From: Bugulina stolonifera
Taxonomy: Eukaryota > Bryozoa > Gymnolaemata > Cheilostomatida > Bugulidae
Assembly: GCA_935421135.1 (NCBI GenBank)
Contig: OW285194.1
Location: 2,847,501-2,911,500, forward strand
Reading direction: 5' to 3'
Length of the DNA: 64,000 nt
Position numbers and translations under genes: made by a program
Shown here: positions 21,411-32,702 of the stretch, piece after piece
Position numbering within the stretch: position 1 is the stretch's first letter
How the letters are laid out: every line of letters begins with the position of its first letter
Notes under the pieces: generated by a model
What the model was told of the DNA's origin: nothing
The model's database searches: none
Seen by the model: the letters and a program-made list of their open reading frames with translations, nothing else

Positions 21411-23940
21411 AGCTTGGTGGCTGAGTGGTCTAACACTAGTCACTCTGGTTTTGCAGCAATGACGCAAGTTATCTGCAAAGACGTGGGTTCGAGTCTTGCT
21501 AATGACCTAGAAGTTTTCCTTCCGAAAGAGGTTTTCTTTCTGTGCATTATCAAACTATAATAATATCCAGCTCTAGGAGCCGTGGTGGACCCTCGGCTAG
21601 CTCTGCTAATGAGCAGCCACATTAAGGAATTGTGTTTGGTGCCACGGATATTATTATATTATGTCATTATTAAATCGCAAGATATAAGATCACAATGATC
21701 ACACATACAATGTAAATATACTACAAGACCACAACATTTGCTCAGAACAAACAAATTATAACAAAAAATGTGGCATGATGTGACAGAAGTCATATCTTCT
21801 AAACAATATTAAACCAAGTTCTACAAAGTAATGACATAAGAAACAACAGGGTAATATTTCTACTTGTACATCAATAGTTTGCCAACTTGGAGGAGAATAT
21901 TTCTCTCTGAGTGCTATGGTCAAGTAGATGTATATTTTTTTGTTAATTTTAATGTGGGCTCATTGGTTTGTGTATGCAAAACTTTATTTGTAACTTGTAC
22001 ATTGGTGGATTTACCAGTGTTACTTACAGCTGCAATTCTTGGCATGTTTTCACTTTGATGCAATAACATAAATAGACCTTATTCCAATTTCAAAAGGTAT
22101 GACACAAGTCATAACTACATGTAGTTGTGCTCTACCATTACTAATGTTCCAAGCCTACAAAAATTATAGTGTCCATGTATGCTATGAATAAACAGCAGCT
22201 ACATGTAACTAACTCACTAATTTAAATTACAAAATGGAACAATCTTATCAAATAATAGAATATGGTCTATGCAAGGAAATGTGAGATTATAACTACCGTT
22301 ATTCCTTCTCAAATTTTTAATGATAGTATATTTTGTCAATTCAATCATTTTGATGGATCACAAAATGATTGTATTCCTTAGATAATAAAATTAAGATGAA
22401 AATGTTTAAAATTGGTCAGTTTTGCTGAACAATCCAGTAATAACTATTTATTTTATCTGCCCTAAACCAAGGACAAATGTTAGTCAGTAGACTTGATTAC
22501 AACATTGTTGTATTTAGAACTACATGTGATTGAGATAATATTATTGTTGTCTAACTTTAATGCATGTGCTACAGGTAAAAGTATAAACTCAGACAATTAC
22601 CTTTTAATGCAATCTACCCAACAGGTTAATTCAGACGTACTTTGTCAATAAAGTGGAACAAATGGATGCATTGCAATTCTGAATTGAACCTTATCAAACT
22701 TTTGCTGTCTTCAGCATTCGCTGCCCAATCATTTAGGCAATTCGTAAAAATACAGTGAGTCAAAGTAGATACTCAGTTAAAAGAATAGAACAAAGGCTAT
22801 GTAATTAGTACAGGAATAGTCAGAACTTATACACTGATGCACAAAACTATGATATTCTGCAAAAAATCCTCCAACTAACCAATTATAATACAAACCTGAA
22901 TAGTTTTATTACCACTTGAAGGGGTACGCAACTTCAACTCTTCTTACTATCTTTGGAAACATCTTCATTTCTTTCTGCATAGTTTCTAGCACCACCTGGT
23001 ACATCGAAGCTCTCTCTACTCACCGCATCCAAAACTTTCTTCACTTACTTTCAATATCGGTCGTTTTGTCCTTCATCCTCGTGATGTGTTTGCTTCAATA
23101 GCTCAGCCTACATACTTCTTATGAGCAGCATATATTTCGACTAACAGCAACTTCTTGTTTTCCTTCAACCCTAGCGTACTTCTTTGAATACTTTCTTTAT
23201 TACTTTCTGGTCTCTTTTTAATGATATTTTCATTTATCTACAGTGTTATATGTGCTATCTTTATCTAGAGAACGTTTCTCTGTCATATCTTGGAATGTCT
23301 CTATTTGATGTATTTTTTGCTAGCTTTGTCTACCATTCTTCTGCAAGCTACGACTTCAACACCTTATGCTACATGTATATAGTTTAAATTTACAGTTCCA
23401 ACTCTGATTGACACAGTCTCTCTCATTTTAGCTACAGCTAGAACATCTTAATCTCGTCCTCCTTTAATTGTTTCTCCAAGTGATTTTCTTTCATTTTTAT
23501 GATATATATATTATATATATACATTACTTTTCATTTCTGACCTTATCGACTAGAGCTTCAAACCTATTGCTCCAGCTTTCTATGGCTTCATGGTGAGCCT
23601 TTCTCTCAATGTGAATAATGTTGTATGGGTTCAAAGTCGCAAGAAATAGGATGATGAGGATCACAAAGCGAATAGAATATAACAAGATATATAATCCATG
23701 TTAATGGTATATCAGTATGCAGCTCAAATTGCTTATCGTACAGCATAACAGTCAGTATGACATGATGTCACACATTCTGGGATGAATCCATTTCTACTAA
23801 AATTAGTAAACTGCATTTTAAATTCAACAAATAGCATTTTGGGAATAACACTTTGCTAGTTCCTTGATACATAATTATACACTAGCTAACTGCAGTTAGT
23901 TAGTTGTTTTGCCTTGCACTTTCACAATTATTTATTTTGT
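18330..23940. repeat. Three diverged copies of a 1-2 kb T-rich unit
   Basis: Related blocks occur at about 18330-19700 with 19895-20080, at 20640-21400, and at 22910-23940. Examples: GTCATAGTGAGCCCTACAGTC (at 21370) corresponds to TCATGGTGAGCCTTTCTCTC (at 23588). CCATTTTGAATTGAAGTCATTCCTAC (19910) corresponds to a similar block at 23780. The minus strand is purine-rich, with broken glutamate/lysine-rich frames, and could be an ancient coiled-coil gene fragment amplified in tandem. That reading is speculative, and none of the copies has an open frame of note. Confidence 0.4.
21412..21657 (+). mobile_element. tRNA-derived SINE
   Basis: The 5' part resembles a Ser/Leu-type tRNA gene, with an A box in GGTGGCTGAGTGGTCTAA and a B box in GTGGGTTCGAGTCTTG. 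The body contains CTCTAGGAGCCGTGGTGG, and the tail ends TATTATTATATT. A second copy on the minus strand is at 39281-39516. The RNA polymerase III promoter is expected from the A and B boxes. Confidence 0.75.
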
Positions 23941-25390
23941 TTCTCCATCTAAAAATGGCTTGTTTAGCTAATTTTTTTGCATGGGTAGCAAAGAGATTCC
24001 CTTGCCAAATACTCAGTTTATGCAGGTGTGGAGCAGGTGCTCTCCATGTATAATAGCAGAGGTGTGGAGCAGGTGCTTTCCATGTATAATAGCAGAGGTG
24101 TGGAGCAGGACGTGCTCTGCATGTACATGTAAATCTATTATAATAGCAGTCAATCAGAATCTTGCAATACTGAGCTTGTCAATCAACAACTACACGAAGA
24201 AGCTGCAAAGCTAATCTGTATTAACATGTGTTAGCATGGGCCACTGCCTCCAGCTATTAAGCTACATGTACTTGATAGTAATACGTACATGTGCATGTCG
24301 CTCTTGACAATAACTAAACCATGTCTAAAATATAATTACTCTATTACATTCAGCTATAGGTTATTATTCACACAACAATTATTAGTTTGTCTATGACCAT
24401 TCCAACTTCAATTAATCACTCCATGCATGCATGTTTCTACTGTTCCAAAGATTTCTATGTAGTAGAATTATTTAGGTCAGTAATCCAGCACTGATTTTAG
24501 TCATCGTAAATAAGAAACTCCGTAACGTTTTCAAACATGTTAATTGACCTGCAAGTATACCCTAAAATGTGTAGAGATAAATAGCATATAGCTAATATTT
24601 TCCCGCTAAATCAGAAAAATTTAAACAGGACATTATACCAACATAATATAATATATTATGTTGGTATAATGTCCTGTTTAAATTTTTCTTATATTATAAG
24701 AATTATAGTACTATGTTAGTAAACAAGAGATAAATAATAAACAAATAGATGTACTGAACTGTAAATTATGAAAATTTTATTAAATTGTCTTCACATTTTA
24801 GATGAAAATATCTACATGTTTCAAATAGTTTGACTGAAAATATTGTGCCAGTCGGGCTTCTAGAACTTTATACGTGTTTTATTAGTATTTCGGTCTACTA
24901 GCTATGAGAGAAAACTGCTGCCATTAAATGCTCTTTTGATAGGCCATTATGTACATTTAGTTACTTGTACATTGCATTGCAATAGCTGCTTGGAAATAAT
25001 TAGTCATGTGTTTACACGTGCAATGCAGGCTAAAATAGCTGCGGGATTGCTTACTACCGGTTCTGATATAACCCGTAAAGGTCAATCAAATTTACGTGTA
25101 TCAGAAAAGTAGGTGGGGTCAAAGGTCATCATTGGTGGTAATGTCGGAACAGTGTGAGAATGAACCAAATGAATAAAATCGAAAACGCGATTTATTATCT
25201 CCACTTCAAAAGATGCTCAGAAAACTTGCTGACAATACTGGCAAAAAACTATTTTTAGATGGCAGGTGATTTTAATACACCTTCAACCATAAATACTCAA
25301 TCTTTGGTACACAATACCTGAGATGAAAGTCAAATAAACTCTATAATTTTACCAGGTATATTACATCATATAATCTGGTATCAGTCAGTT
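21658..25390. other. AT-rich non-coding stretch
   Basis: No supported gene is seen. It includes the third copy of the T-rich unit, a 36-bp tandem repeat (GTGTGGAGCAGGTGCT core, three copies) at 24020-24115, and the long palindrome at 24613-24689. Confidence 0.6.
24613..24689. repeat. 77-bp perfect palindrome (36-bp arms, 5-bp loop)
   Basis: The left arm begins AGAAAAATTTAAACAGGACA and the right arm is its exact complement ending in AATTTTTCT, around a TAATA loop. No clear target duplication was found. It may be a small MITE-like fold-back element. Confidence 0.85.
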
Positions 25391-28300
25391 TCAGTGGATC
25401 ATTTGCCATTTAAAGGTAAAATACCACCAATTTTTTTCTATGGTCTTAACTTGACTAGCACTGATCGAGGGCTAGGACAACTATTTTCGATACTGTTTGA
25501 TATGGGTGGCAGTCCTGGCAAGGTCACAGGAAGGTCACAGAAGCGTAATCCCATTAAACTCTGCGCTATAGCAAACCAATTAATGCACAGCATAGCTTAT
25601 GTATTGGTTAACAAAGGCAGCTGAATACAGGCACCAGTCACAGCTTGTCATCAAAAGAGAACACAACTCCACCTACGACAATGCCTATCACACTATTACA
25701 GGTTTGAAGATATGTTAGTACAAAAGGACATTACTTCAATTATTACTATGCCTATGGCCATTACAAGCAACAGGATGGCACAAGGACACTGACAATTACT
25801 ATGAATCTATATGTACCTCTATTATGATGGACTATATGCTGAAATATTATTCCTGTGTTTCCCTCAGATGACTGACAAAATTAAGTAGAGCACATGTACC
25901 CCTGAATTGAGCCCATGATAATGTATTCAACCATTAGTATGCATTCTAGACAGTATTTTGTTAATTCACATAAGATGCAGTGCAACATTTATTTTTGGTG
26001 TTATATTGTAGATTATTAAACTGTTAGATAGTTAGTAGATTGCTAGCAGTTATAGCCATATTTTAGTTAGTAGAGTAATATTTGTATGTAAAATGTATAT
26101 TGCAATCATGGGATATTTAGGGTTTATTTTCTAGCCATGCACCTATTAGTTATTTGTGTCTATTGAATAGTACTTTATCAGCATTCCATCAAACAGATTC
26201 ATTTGTTGGAATTGACTAGCTAGTAATATTATCTTGTGTAATTGTTTTACTTGTACCAATACTTCTATCTGCTTCATTCCATGTTTTGTTGATATTAGGA
26301 TATTACTTTTATGAAAATATAATATTGAGTAACCAATAACACTGGAATGAGTGTGGCTTAACTATAGAATAGGGCATAGGCCATAGGGAGTACATACACA
26401 TAGTTACATGTATATACAATGTATACATGCACATTGTAACCATGATTCGGTGAATATAACAGCCCGGATATACATTCTAAAATTAGTATTTATTGTGGTG
26501 GGCAAAAGTAGGCTAGAGTATTGAATGAAATTATTAGTACTATAATAATTGATAGAATTCTAAAGTGAACTAACATTACACGAATATTACATTTTAGTTA
26601 TCCTGATTGACATTGGTATAGTGGTTGTACCTGAATTGGAATCTTCAGCGAAAACCAAAGTGCTACAGCAAACTACAATATTTACACATTGATACAAAGT
26701 CATGATGTACATGTATATTTCAGTGGTAGAGTTGATCATATTGTCGACCACAAATCCAGGAGTTGTTTTCCCGTCGTTGGTACAGTCACACCTATAGTTG
26801 ACTCACTGGTAGTTGCTTGATTCTTGGCTGCTTGGGCCTTCTGATATACCCCACCACAGATAGATGTAATTACCATAATCTCTGCTATCTCATTTCGCTG
26901 GTTGGTAGGCCTGTAACAGGCTTGGCATAATTTACAATATCATACATGTACAATGAACAAGTACCTCCTCTGCTGTATCATTTCAACACCAAATCCTGTC
27001 AACTTAATGCTAGCACATTTTAGCTGAATATTTTGCTCAAATCAGAACTGCACTCACTAGTCATAGGCAGGGGTTGTCTTCTCCCACTTCTAGGGGTAAA
27101 CTGCAGGTAACTGCTTAAAAGTAAGAGGAGTCAAAGAGAGGACAATCTCTCATTACAACCAATAGCATTGCAAATACTAGTAGCTGCAGTGCTTATGCAC
27201 AATACTTGGAAAGAGGAAATCCCCAGCAGTTTCACTACTGTCAGTAATTGTTAGATAAGGTATGTTCAAGTTAGATAATCTAAACAAAGGCAGCTATCAA
27301 TATCACATTTGCTTACAGCACACATACCTTACTCACTGTCCTTTCCTTATGGAAAAGTACTAGCTTATGAAATGTATACAGTTAATGTAATATAACTGAC
27401 TTCAGTGAGCTGGAAGTTTCACTATAGCTATAGGCAATCCTGGAGAGAGAGGTACCTGCGCAGTAGTATGTTGTACAAGTGGTGTGGGGGAGCTTGAAGT
27501 ACAACAGATCTACAGGTAAGTATAAATGTTAGCTCTCACTAATACTAGTACAGGTGTAGTTGTCCTAATACTGTTATTATTTTAGTGGTATACATGTATT
27601 TGTATTACATTGTATGATCTAATACCAAATACATGTAATATTGATTGAAATTTTGTAACTAAGTCATACTCTAATCTCAGCTACAAGCACATGACAGCCA
27701 CTGCCCTGGCTCTTTGGTTCATGTGTTCCTCAGGTAACAGCACCATGTTACATTGTATGTTGAGAAAATATTTATCAAAAAATGTCTGTGTTGCATACAA
27801 CCATATTATAGTTACATGTATAACTAGAGTACACTGAGTATTATAGTCATGTATATGTATATTATGTACATTTGTATATACATGTATATATACATGTTAG
27901 ATGTGTTATAAGTGTTCAGTACACAGTACACTGCACAGTGATGCATTTATAAACATGTTTCTTGTCCCTTAGTTATATCTATCAAACTGCGTGTACATGT
28001 AGCAACCTAACCGAAATTTGTTTCCGTCTCTACCATGTTAGTAGACTAACAGTTGGTGACATTTTGCAAACTTGTTTGTGTTCTTACATGTTGTATAATA
28101 TTACCTTTGATATATTGATAATCTAATCTACGAGTTTGTGGATACAATTATTAGTATACATTGTATATGCTATGTACAAACTGGTAGTGGACATATTAAT
28201 GTATCTATCCTCTCTACCTGTAGGTGAATTACACAGTGCTCTCTGACAGGAAAATAGTCAAAGGCATGGCAATGCAGGTAGGCAAGCATTGGTCTTAGAT

Positions 28301-29116
28301 TATAGCATCATTGTCCTGCAGGCTAAGAATTTGCCCTACTAGTAGCTTGCAGTCTACATGTAGCATACTTCCATTTGTTGAACAATGGATCAGTTTCAAT
28401 GTAATCATGCAAAGTGAAACTGTTTAGAATAGAAACTGCCTACTGCATGATTGTAATATAGTTAGACTGGATTGATATAGCAGGTATTGTGAGGTCATAA
28501 CACATCGATTAAACACATACACTGTCAGTTGATGTAATATTGCTAATCTACAGTGGAGTATGAAGGGAAACTTCCCCACTTCCATAGCACATTGTATAAC
28601 CATGGCTAGTAGTCATTATGGCAATACAGTGTACATGTAGATAGGGTTAGGTGACTCAATGTAATACAGTAACTTCACTCCAACTTGCCACAGCTGTATT
28701 TAGTGTGCTTATCAAGGGCCATTAATATGCAGCAAAAGATCCTCAGCTTTGTGCTTCTGCCCGTTGTGTTTGTACATTTTGAAACGGCACATCATTGGTC
28801 ATGTCATGGCATGTAGAGCCGTCAGTAGCCCAGAAATGATGCTGCAAATGAATGAGATAAACTTCTAGAGCACTTGGAATATTAATGCTCGTACACAAAA
28901 TAGTGACATCATAATATTTATGTATTATGTAATAGTGACACCATACATTGTAGCATGCCTACAGAAAAAAGTGACATTAATAGACTAAATGATAACACAT
29001 GTAGTTGCAGTATCATAACATTATTAAAGAATGAATGATATGAACCTCTCTGGCTCTGAACAATCTTCAATATCATTCTATGCAAGTTTACGCTTTGTAT
29101 TGATCCCTTCGATTGC
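25391..29116. other. AT-rich stretch, no supported gene
   Basis: Isolated exon-like pieces occur but cannot be linked into a gene. One is an 18-nt Gly-Asn-Pro-Gly-Glu-Arg-Gly block with splice-like borders at 27434-27451. Another is a possible signal-peptide exon at 27697-27739 (MTATALALWFMCSS, then GTAACA). A third is a 28211-28279 block between CTGTAG and GTAGGC. One of them could be an upstream exon of the GTPase gene beyond E2, but there is no evidence for that. Confidence 0.4.
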
Positions 29117-29122
29117 TTCATA

Positions 29123-29699
29123 AGTAGTATAGTCAGTGCAGATCTACACAGACACCCGGCCATTTCCGCGTCGTATTAGCCCTAGATCCAAAAACTCCCC
29201 GGGCGGACGACCACCCCACCCGTCCTCTCGCCCCTTCCTCTCCCCTAAACCTCACTCTATGTGCAAAGCCCTAGAACCTACTCCCCCCCATCGCGGGTGG
29301 GGTTTCAAAAACCTCATCGGCTGTTCCGCGGAACCCAGTCTAAAGAGCAAACCCCGCGCCCCGCCCTCGCCCCGTCCCACGGCTCGGGCGAGGGGGCGCG
29401 CGTACGCGCGCGCCCCCCCCCCCCCCCCGCCCCGCGAACCCCACCCGTCCTCCCTCCACCCGTCCCCGCCCCTCCCCACCCCTCCCCACCCCAAACCCCT
29501 CCGCCTCGCCCTCCGCCTCGCGGCGGTTCTCGTTTGCGAGTCCAGCCGTGGCCCCACGCCGCCCTCCCCCCGCCCATCCCACGCCGCCCTCCCCCCGCCC
29601 ATCCCCCGCCCTCCCGCCCCAACGACCCGTCGCGGCCCTCGCGGGCGGACCGTCGGCTGGAGTAGGGTGAAGCGAAGGAAAATACGGGTTAGAGTAATG
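29123..29699 (+). repeat. E2 left terminal inverted repeat
   Basis: This copy is 577 bp, with a longer C-tract and an extra CGCCCTCCCCCCGCCCATCC-type duplication compared with E1. It pairs with 38271-38831. Four 105-bp subterminal repeats follow at about 29726-30118. Confidence 0.9.
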
Positions 29700-30154
29700 G
29701 TGTGTGATGTATTCTAGAATAGATGATATGCGACTATGAAAAATATGAGTTAGGGTAATGATACACGAGTTTGTTTTAATTTTCAATGCGTTTGAGAGTA
29801 ATAATATAAAATCAATCGATAAAAAACTTGATATGTGACTACGAAAAAAATATGAGTAAGGGTAATGATACGCGAGTTTGTTTTAATTTTCAATACGTTT
29901 GAGAGTAATAATATAAAATCAAGCGATAAAAAACTTGATATACGACTATGAAAAATATGAGTAAGGGTAATGATACACGAGTTTGTTTTAATTTTCAATA
30001 CGTTTGAGAGTAATAATATAAAATCAATCGATAAAAACCGATATACGACTATGAAAAATATGAGTAAGGCTAACGATACACGAGTTTGAGAGTAATAATA
30101 TAAAATCAATTGATAAGTAGACACGAATGAGTGTGAATGACAAAAGTTTTTGCC

Positions 30155-31472
30155 TCAAAACTGTGCAGTGGCGGGGAGGAGACGCTCGCCGAGGATGGAA
30201 TCTAGAATGGCACAATCGTAGAATGTTCTCCCGCTCTTGGAAGTCTTCTGTCCCTTGTACACCATCACGGAGGGGAGGAGCTCTTTCATCGAAAGTGCCA
30301 GACGTCCCGGAAGGAAGATCTCTCACTTTTTTTCTTCGTTTCCAATCCGGCACTCGTAGGTGGCAATGGAGTTGCTCGCATTATCACCATCACCGCATCT
30401 TGGGACGTATGTGGGTCGGAGCGCGGTCACCACCAGCACAGAACCAACGGGGAATGAAGATAGCGTTTGCACTCGAAAAAATTCTTCCAACTGGGCCAAG
30501 GTCTTCTTTCTCAAGTCACCGGCCAGCTTTTTCATGGCTGCTCCTGGCAGGGAGCACACGCTCTCGATACGATTGAATGTGTTTTGTCCTTTAGCGGTCT
30601 CCTGCTGTCCCAAGTACACCATGATCCTAGGTGGAAGGGTAAGGTCCTTTAGCTCCTCTTCTTTGACATCCGCTAGCTTGGGCATGGCGTGACGAATGTT
30701 GGTGTGAAAGCTGATGCAATGTCTCATCCCCTTGTCATCCACATAGCTTGCCCTGGCTAAGAATGCTTTTCCGAATGCCGTTTCAACCACCGAACCTCCA
30801 CTCACTTCTAGCACAGTTCCTGGCTCTAGCTCTGACAGCTTTACCGTTGTCTGCAGAGAGCTCCTCTTCTCCGCTCCCATGCTCCTACAATAACGAAAGT
30901 GGTGTATATAGATCCGACAAAGCGGTTAAACGGGAGAACGATAGTACGGTAATTTATAGATATACGAATAGGGCTACTTACATTAGGGTTGCCGCGACTG
31001 CACGAGCTTTCTCCAGGCTTAGTCCCCCGCTCTTTTTCTTCCCCTTGCAAGGGGACTTGGTAGCTTTTTTTCCCTTCGCCGTCTCACCACCATCCATTTC
31101 TTCCGTAGCCGTATCGGCTCCGTGGCCATCATCATCGTCATCATCTGATATTACAATCACCTGGGGTTTCTTCTTTTTCTTAGCACAGATTTCATCTCCT
31201 TTTGGGTTCTTCCTCTTCTTGGTTGTTGTGGTCTCGCCCCTATCCGAGGCCCGCTCCGGGGAGGATGGAGAGTCCGCCATGTTAGAAAGATCCTTTCGGG
31301 CAAGACTCCCCACTCCTATTATTTTCCCCTTCTTCCGTGCCTCTTTTAACGCATCCACCTCTTCTTTCCTCTTCTGACTGCACTTTTCTTCTTCAATAAT
31401 TCCATCCATTTGTGAGTCCGTTAAGCCCGCAAATAACTCTTCTTGGTTTTGGACTATGTTGTCAGTATCCAT
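30155..31472 (-). pseudogene. E2 copy of the duplicated-domain (possible ssDNA-binding) protein, truncated by a premature stop
   Basis: Exons correspond to 31472-30982 and 30884-30155 by alignment with E1. The frame stops at 30323-30325 (TGA after GNEEKK), because one base differs from E1 (AAG-TGA against AAG-GGA). This removes the last 56 codons, including the second MVYxGQ...TF block. The remainder is almost identical to E1, including the aspartate run and lysine clusters. Loss of most of one repeat of a two-repeat protein would be expected to damage function, though a shortened product cannot be excluded. Confidence 0.75.
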
Positions 31473-31555
31473 TGATAATGTACTATTGTAGTAGTGTAGC
31501 TGTACAGTAGTGATGTGCTGAACTTTGAATGCTGAGACTGTGATCCCACTCTCCC

Positions 31556-31561
31556 TTTATA
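31556..31561 (-). promoter_or_regulatory. TATA box of the leftward E2 gene
   Basis: Minus-strand TATAAAGGGAGAG, the same position relative to the gene as in E1. Confidence 0.5.
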
Positions 31562-31612
31562 CAACTGCTCATTTCTTGACTCCTCCCTTTTTTTTATCCA
31601 ATCCCAATGTGA

Positions 31613-32360
31613 CCCGATGCACCCCCATGTGAATCCGAAGCCTCCCGATGCACCCCGATGTGAATCCGAAGCCTCCCGATGTGAATCCGAAGCCTCCCGA
31701 TGCATCCCGATGTGAATCCGAAGCCTCCCGATGCATCCCGATGTGAATCCGAAGCCTCCCGATGCACCCCGATGTGAATCCGAAGCCTCCCGATACATCC
31801 CGATGTGAATCCGAAGCTTCCCGATGCATCCCGATGTGATTCCGAAGCTTCCCGATGCATCCCGATGTGAATCCGAAGCTTCCCGATGCATCCCGATGTG
31901 ATTCCGAAGCTTCCCGATGCATCCCGATGTGAATCCGAAGCTTCCCGATGCATCCCGATGTGAATCCGAAGCTTCCCGATGCATCCCGATGTGATTCCGA
32001 AGCTTCCCGATGCATCCCGATGTGAATCCGAAGCTTCCCGATGCATCCCGATGTGATTCCGAAGCCTCCCGATGCATCCCGATGCACCCCGATGTGAATT
32101 GACACATCGGGACACATCGGGATGCATCGGGAAGCTTCGGATTCACATCGGGATGCATCGGGAAGCTTCGGATTCACATCGGGATGCATCGGGAAGCTTC
32201 GGAATCACATCGGGATGCATCGGGAAGCTTCGGATTCACATCGGGATGCATCGGGAAGCTTCGGAATCACATCGGGATGCATCGGGAAGCTTCGGATTCA
32301 CATCGGGGTGCATCGGGAGGCTTCGGATTCACATCGGGAGGCTTCGGATTCACATCGGGG
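31613..32360. repeat. E2 giant inverted array of 31-bp units
   Basis: The left arm is 31613-32096 (about 15.6 units), the spacer AATTGA is at 32097-32102, and the right arm is 32103-32360 (about 8.3 units). The unequal arms mirror E1, where the left arm is the short one. The centre reads as the reverse complement of the E1 centre, while the outermost sequences at both edges keep the E1 orientation. Confidence 0.95.
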
Positions 32361-32411
32361 TGGTATTGCCAAGGGTGGGGAAATGGTTAGACTCCGCCCA
32401 CTGAATACTAC

Positions 32412-32419
32412 TATTTAAG
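32412..32419 (+). promoter_or_regulatory. TATA-like box of the E2 polymerase gene
   Basis: TATTTAAG after CTCCGCCCA, conserved with E1. Confidence 0.45.
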
Positions 32420-32702
32420 GTATGAGTTTCTCACTCTAGCAGTATGAACAATCAGCCTCTAGTCAACAGAGTGAGAGTAAACAGAGACAGCTACCTACTA
32501 GTTAGCGCCTGATCAGAGATGTCAACAAGTACAACATAAGGTTAGTGCTAAATAGGGTAATCGGCAGCAATTGTGAAGTGTCTATTGTATATAACGCTAT
32601 TGAGCCAAAAACAAAAAAAATTAACTTACACCCTACTACTATATATTTTTTATAGGGAGACTAAACAGAGACACTCACCTACTAGTCAGCACCTGATCAG
32701 AG

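Noticed and set aside
21412..21495. Functional tRNA gene
   Set aside because: A and B boxes are present, but the sequence continues into a repeated body found again at 39281-39516, so it is a tRNA-derived SINE.
25394..25624. 76-codon frame MDHLPFKGKIPPIFF ... considered as a transposase fragment
   Set aside because: No catalytic motif, inverted repeats or family signature could be recognised.
27434..28279. Collagen-like Gly-Asn-Pro-Gly-Glu-Arg-Gly mini-exon and a signal-peptide-like exon
   Set aside because: Too short, with no consistent chain of exons; kept only as a note in the intergenic entry.
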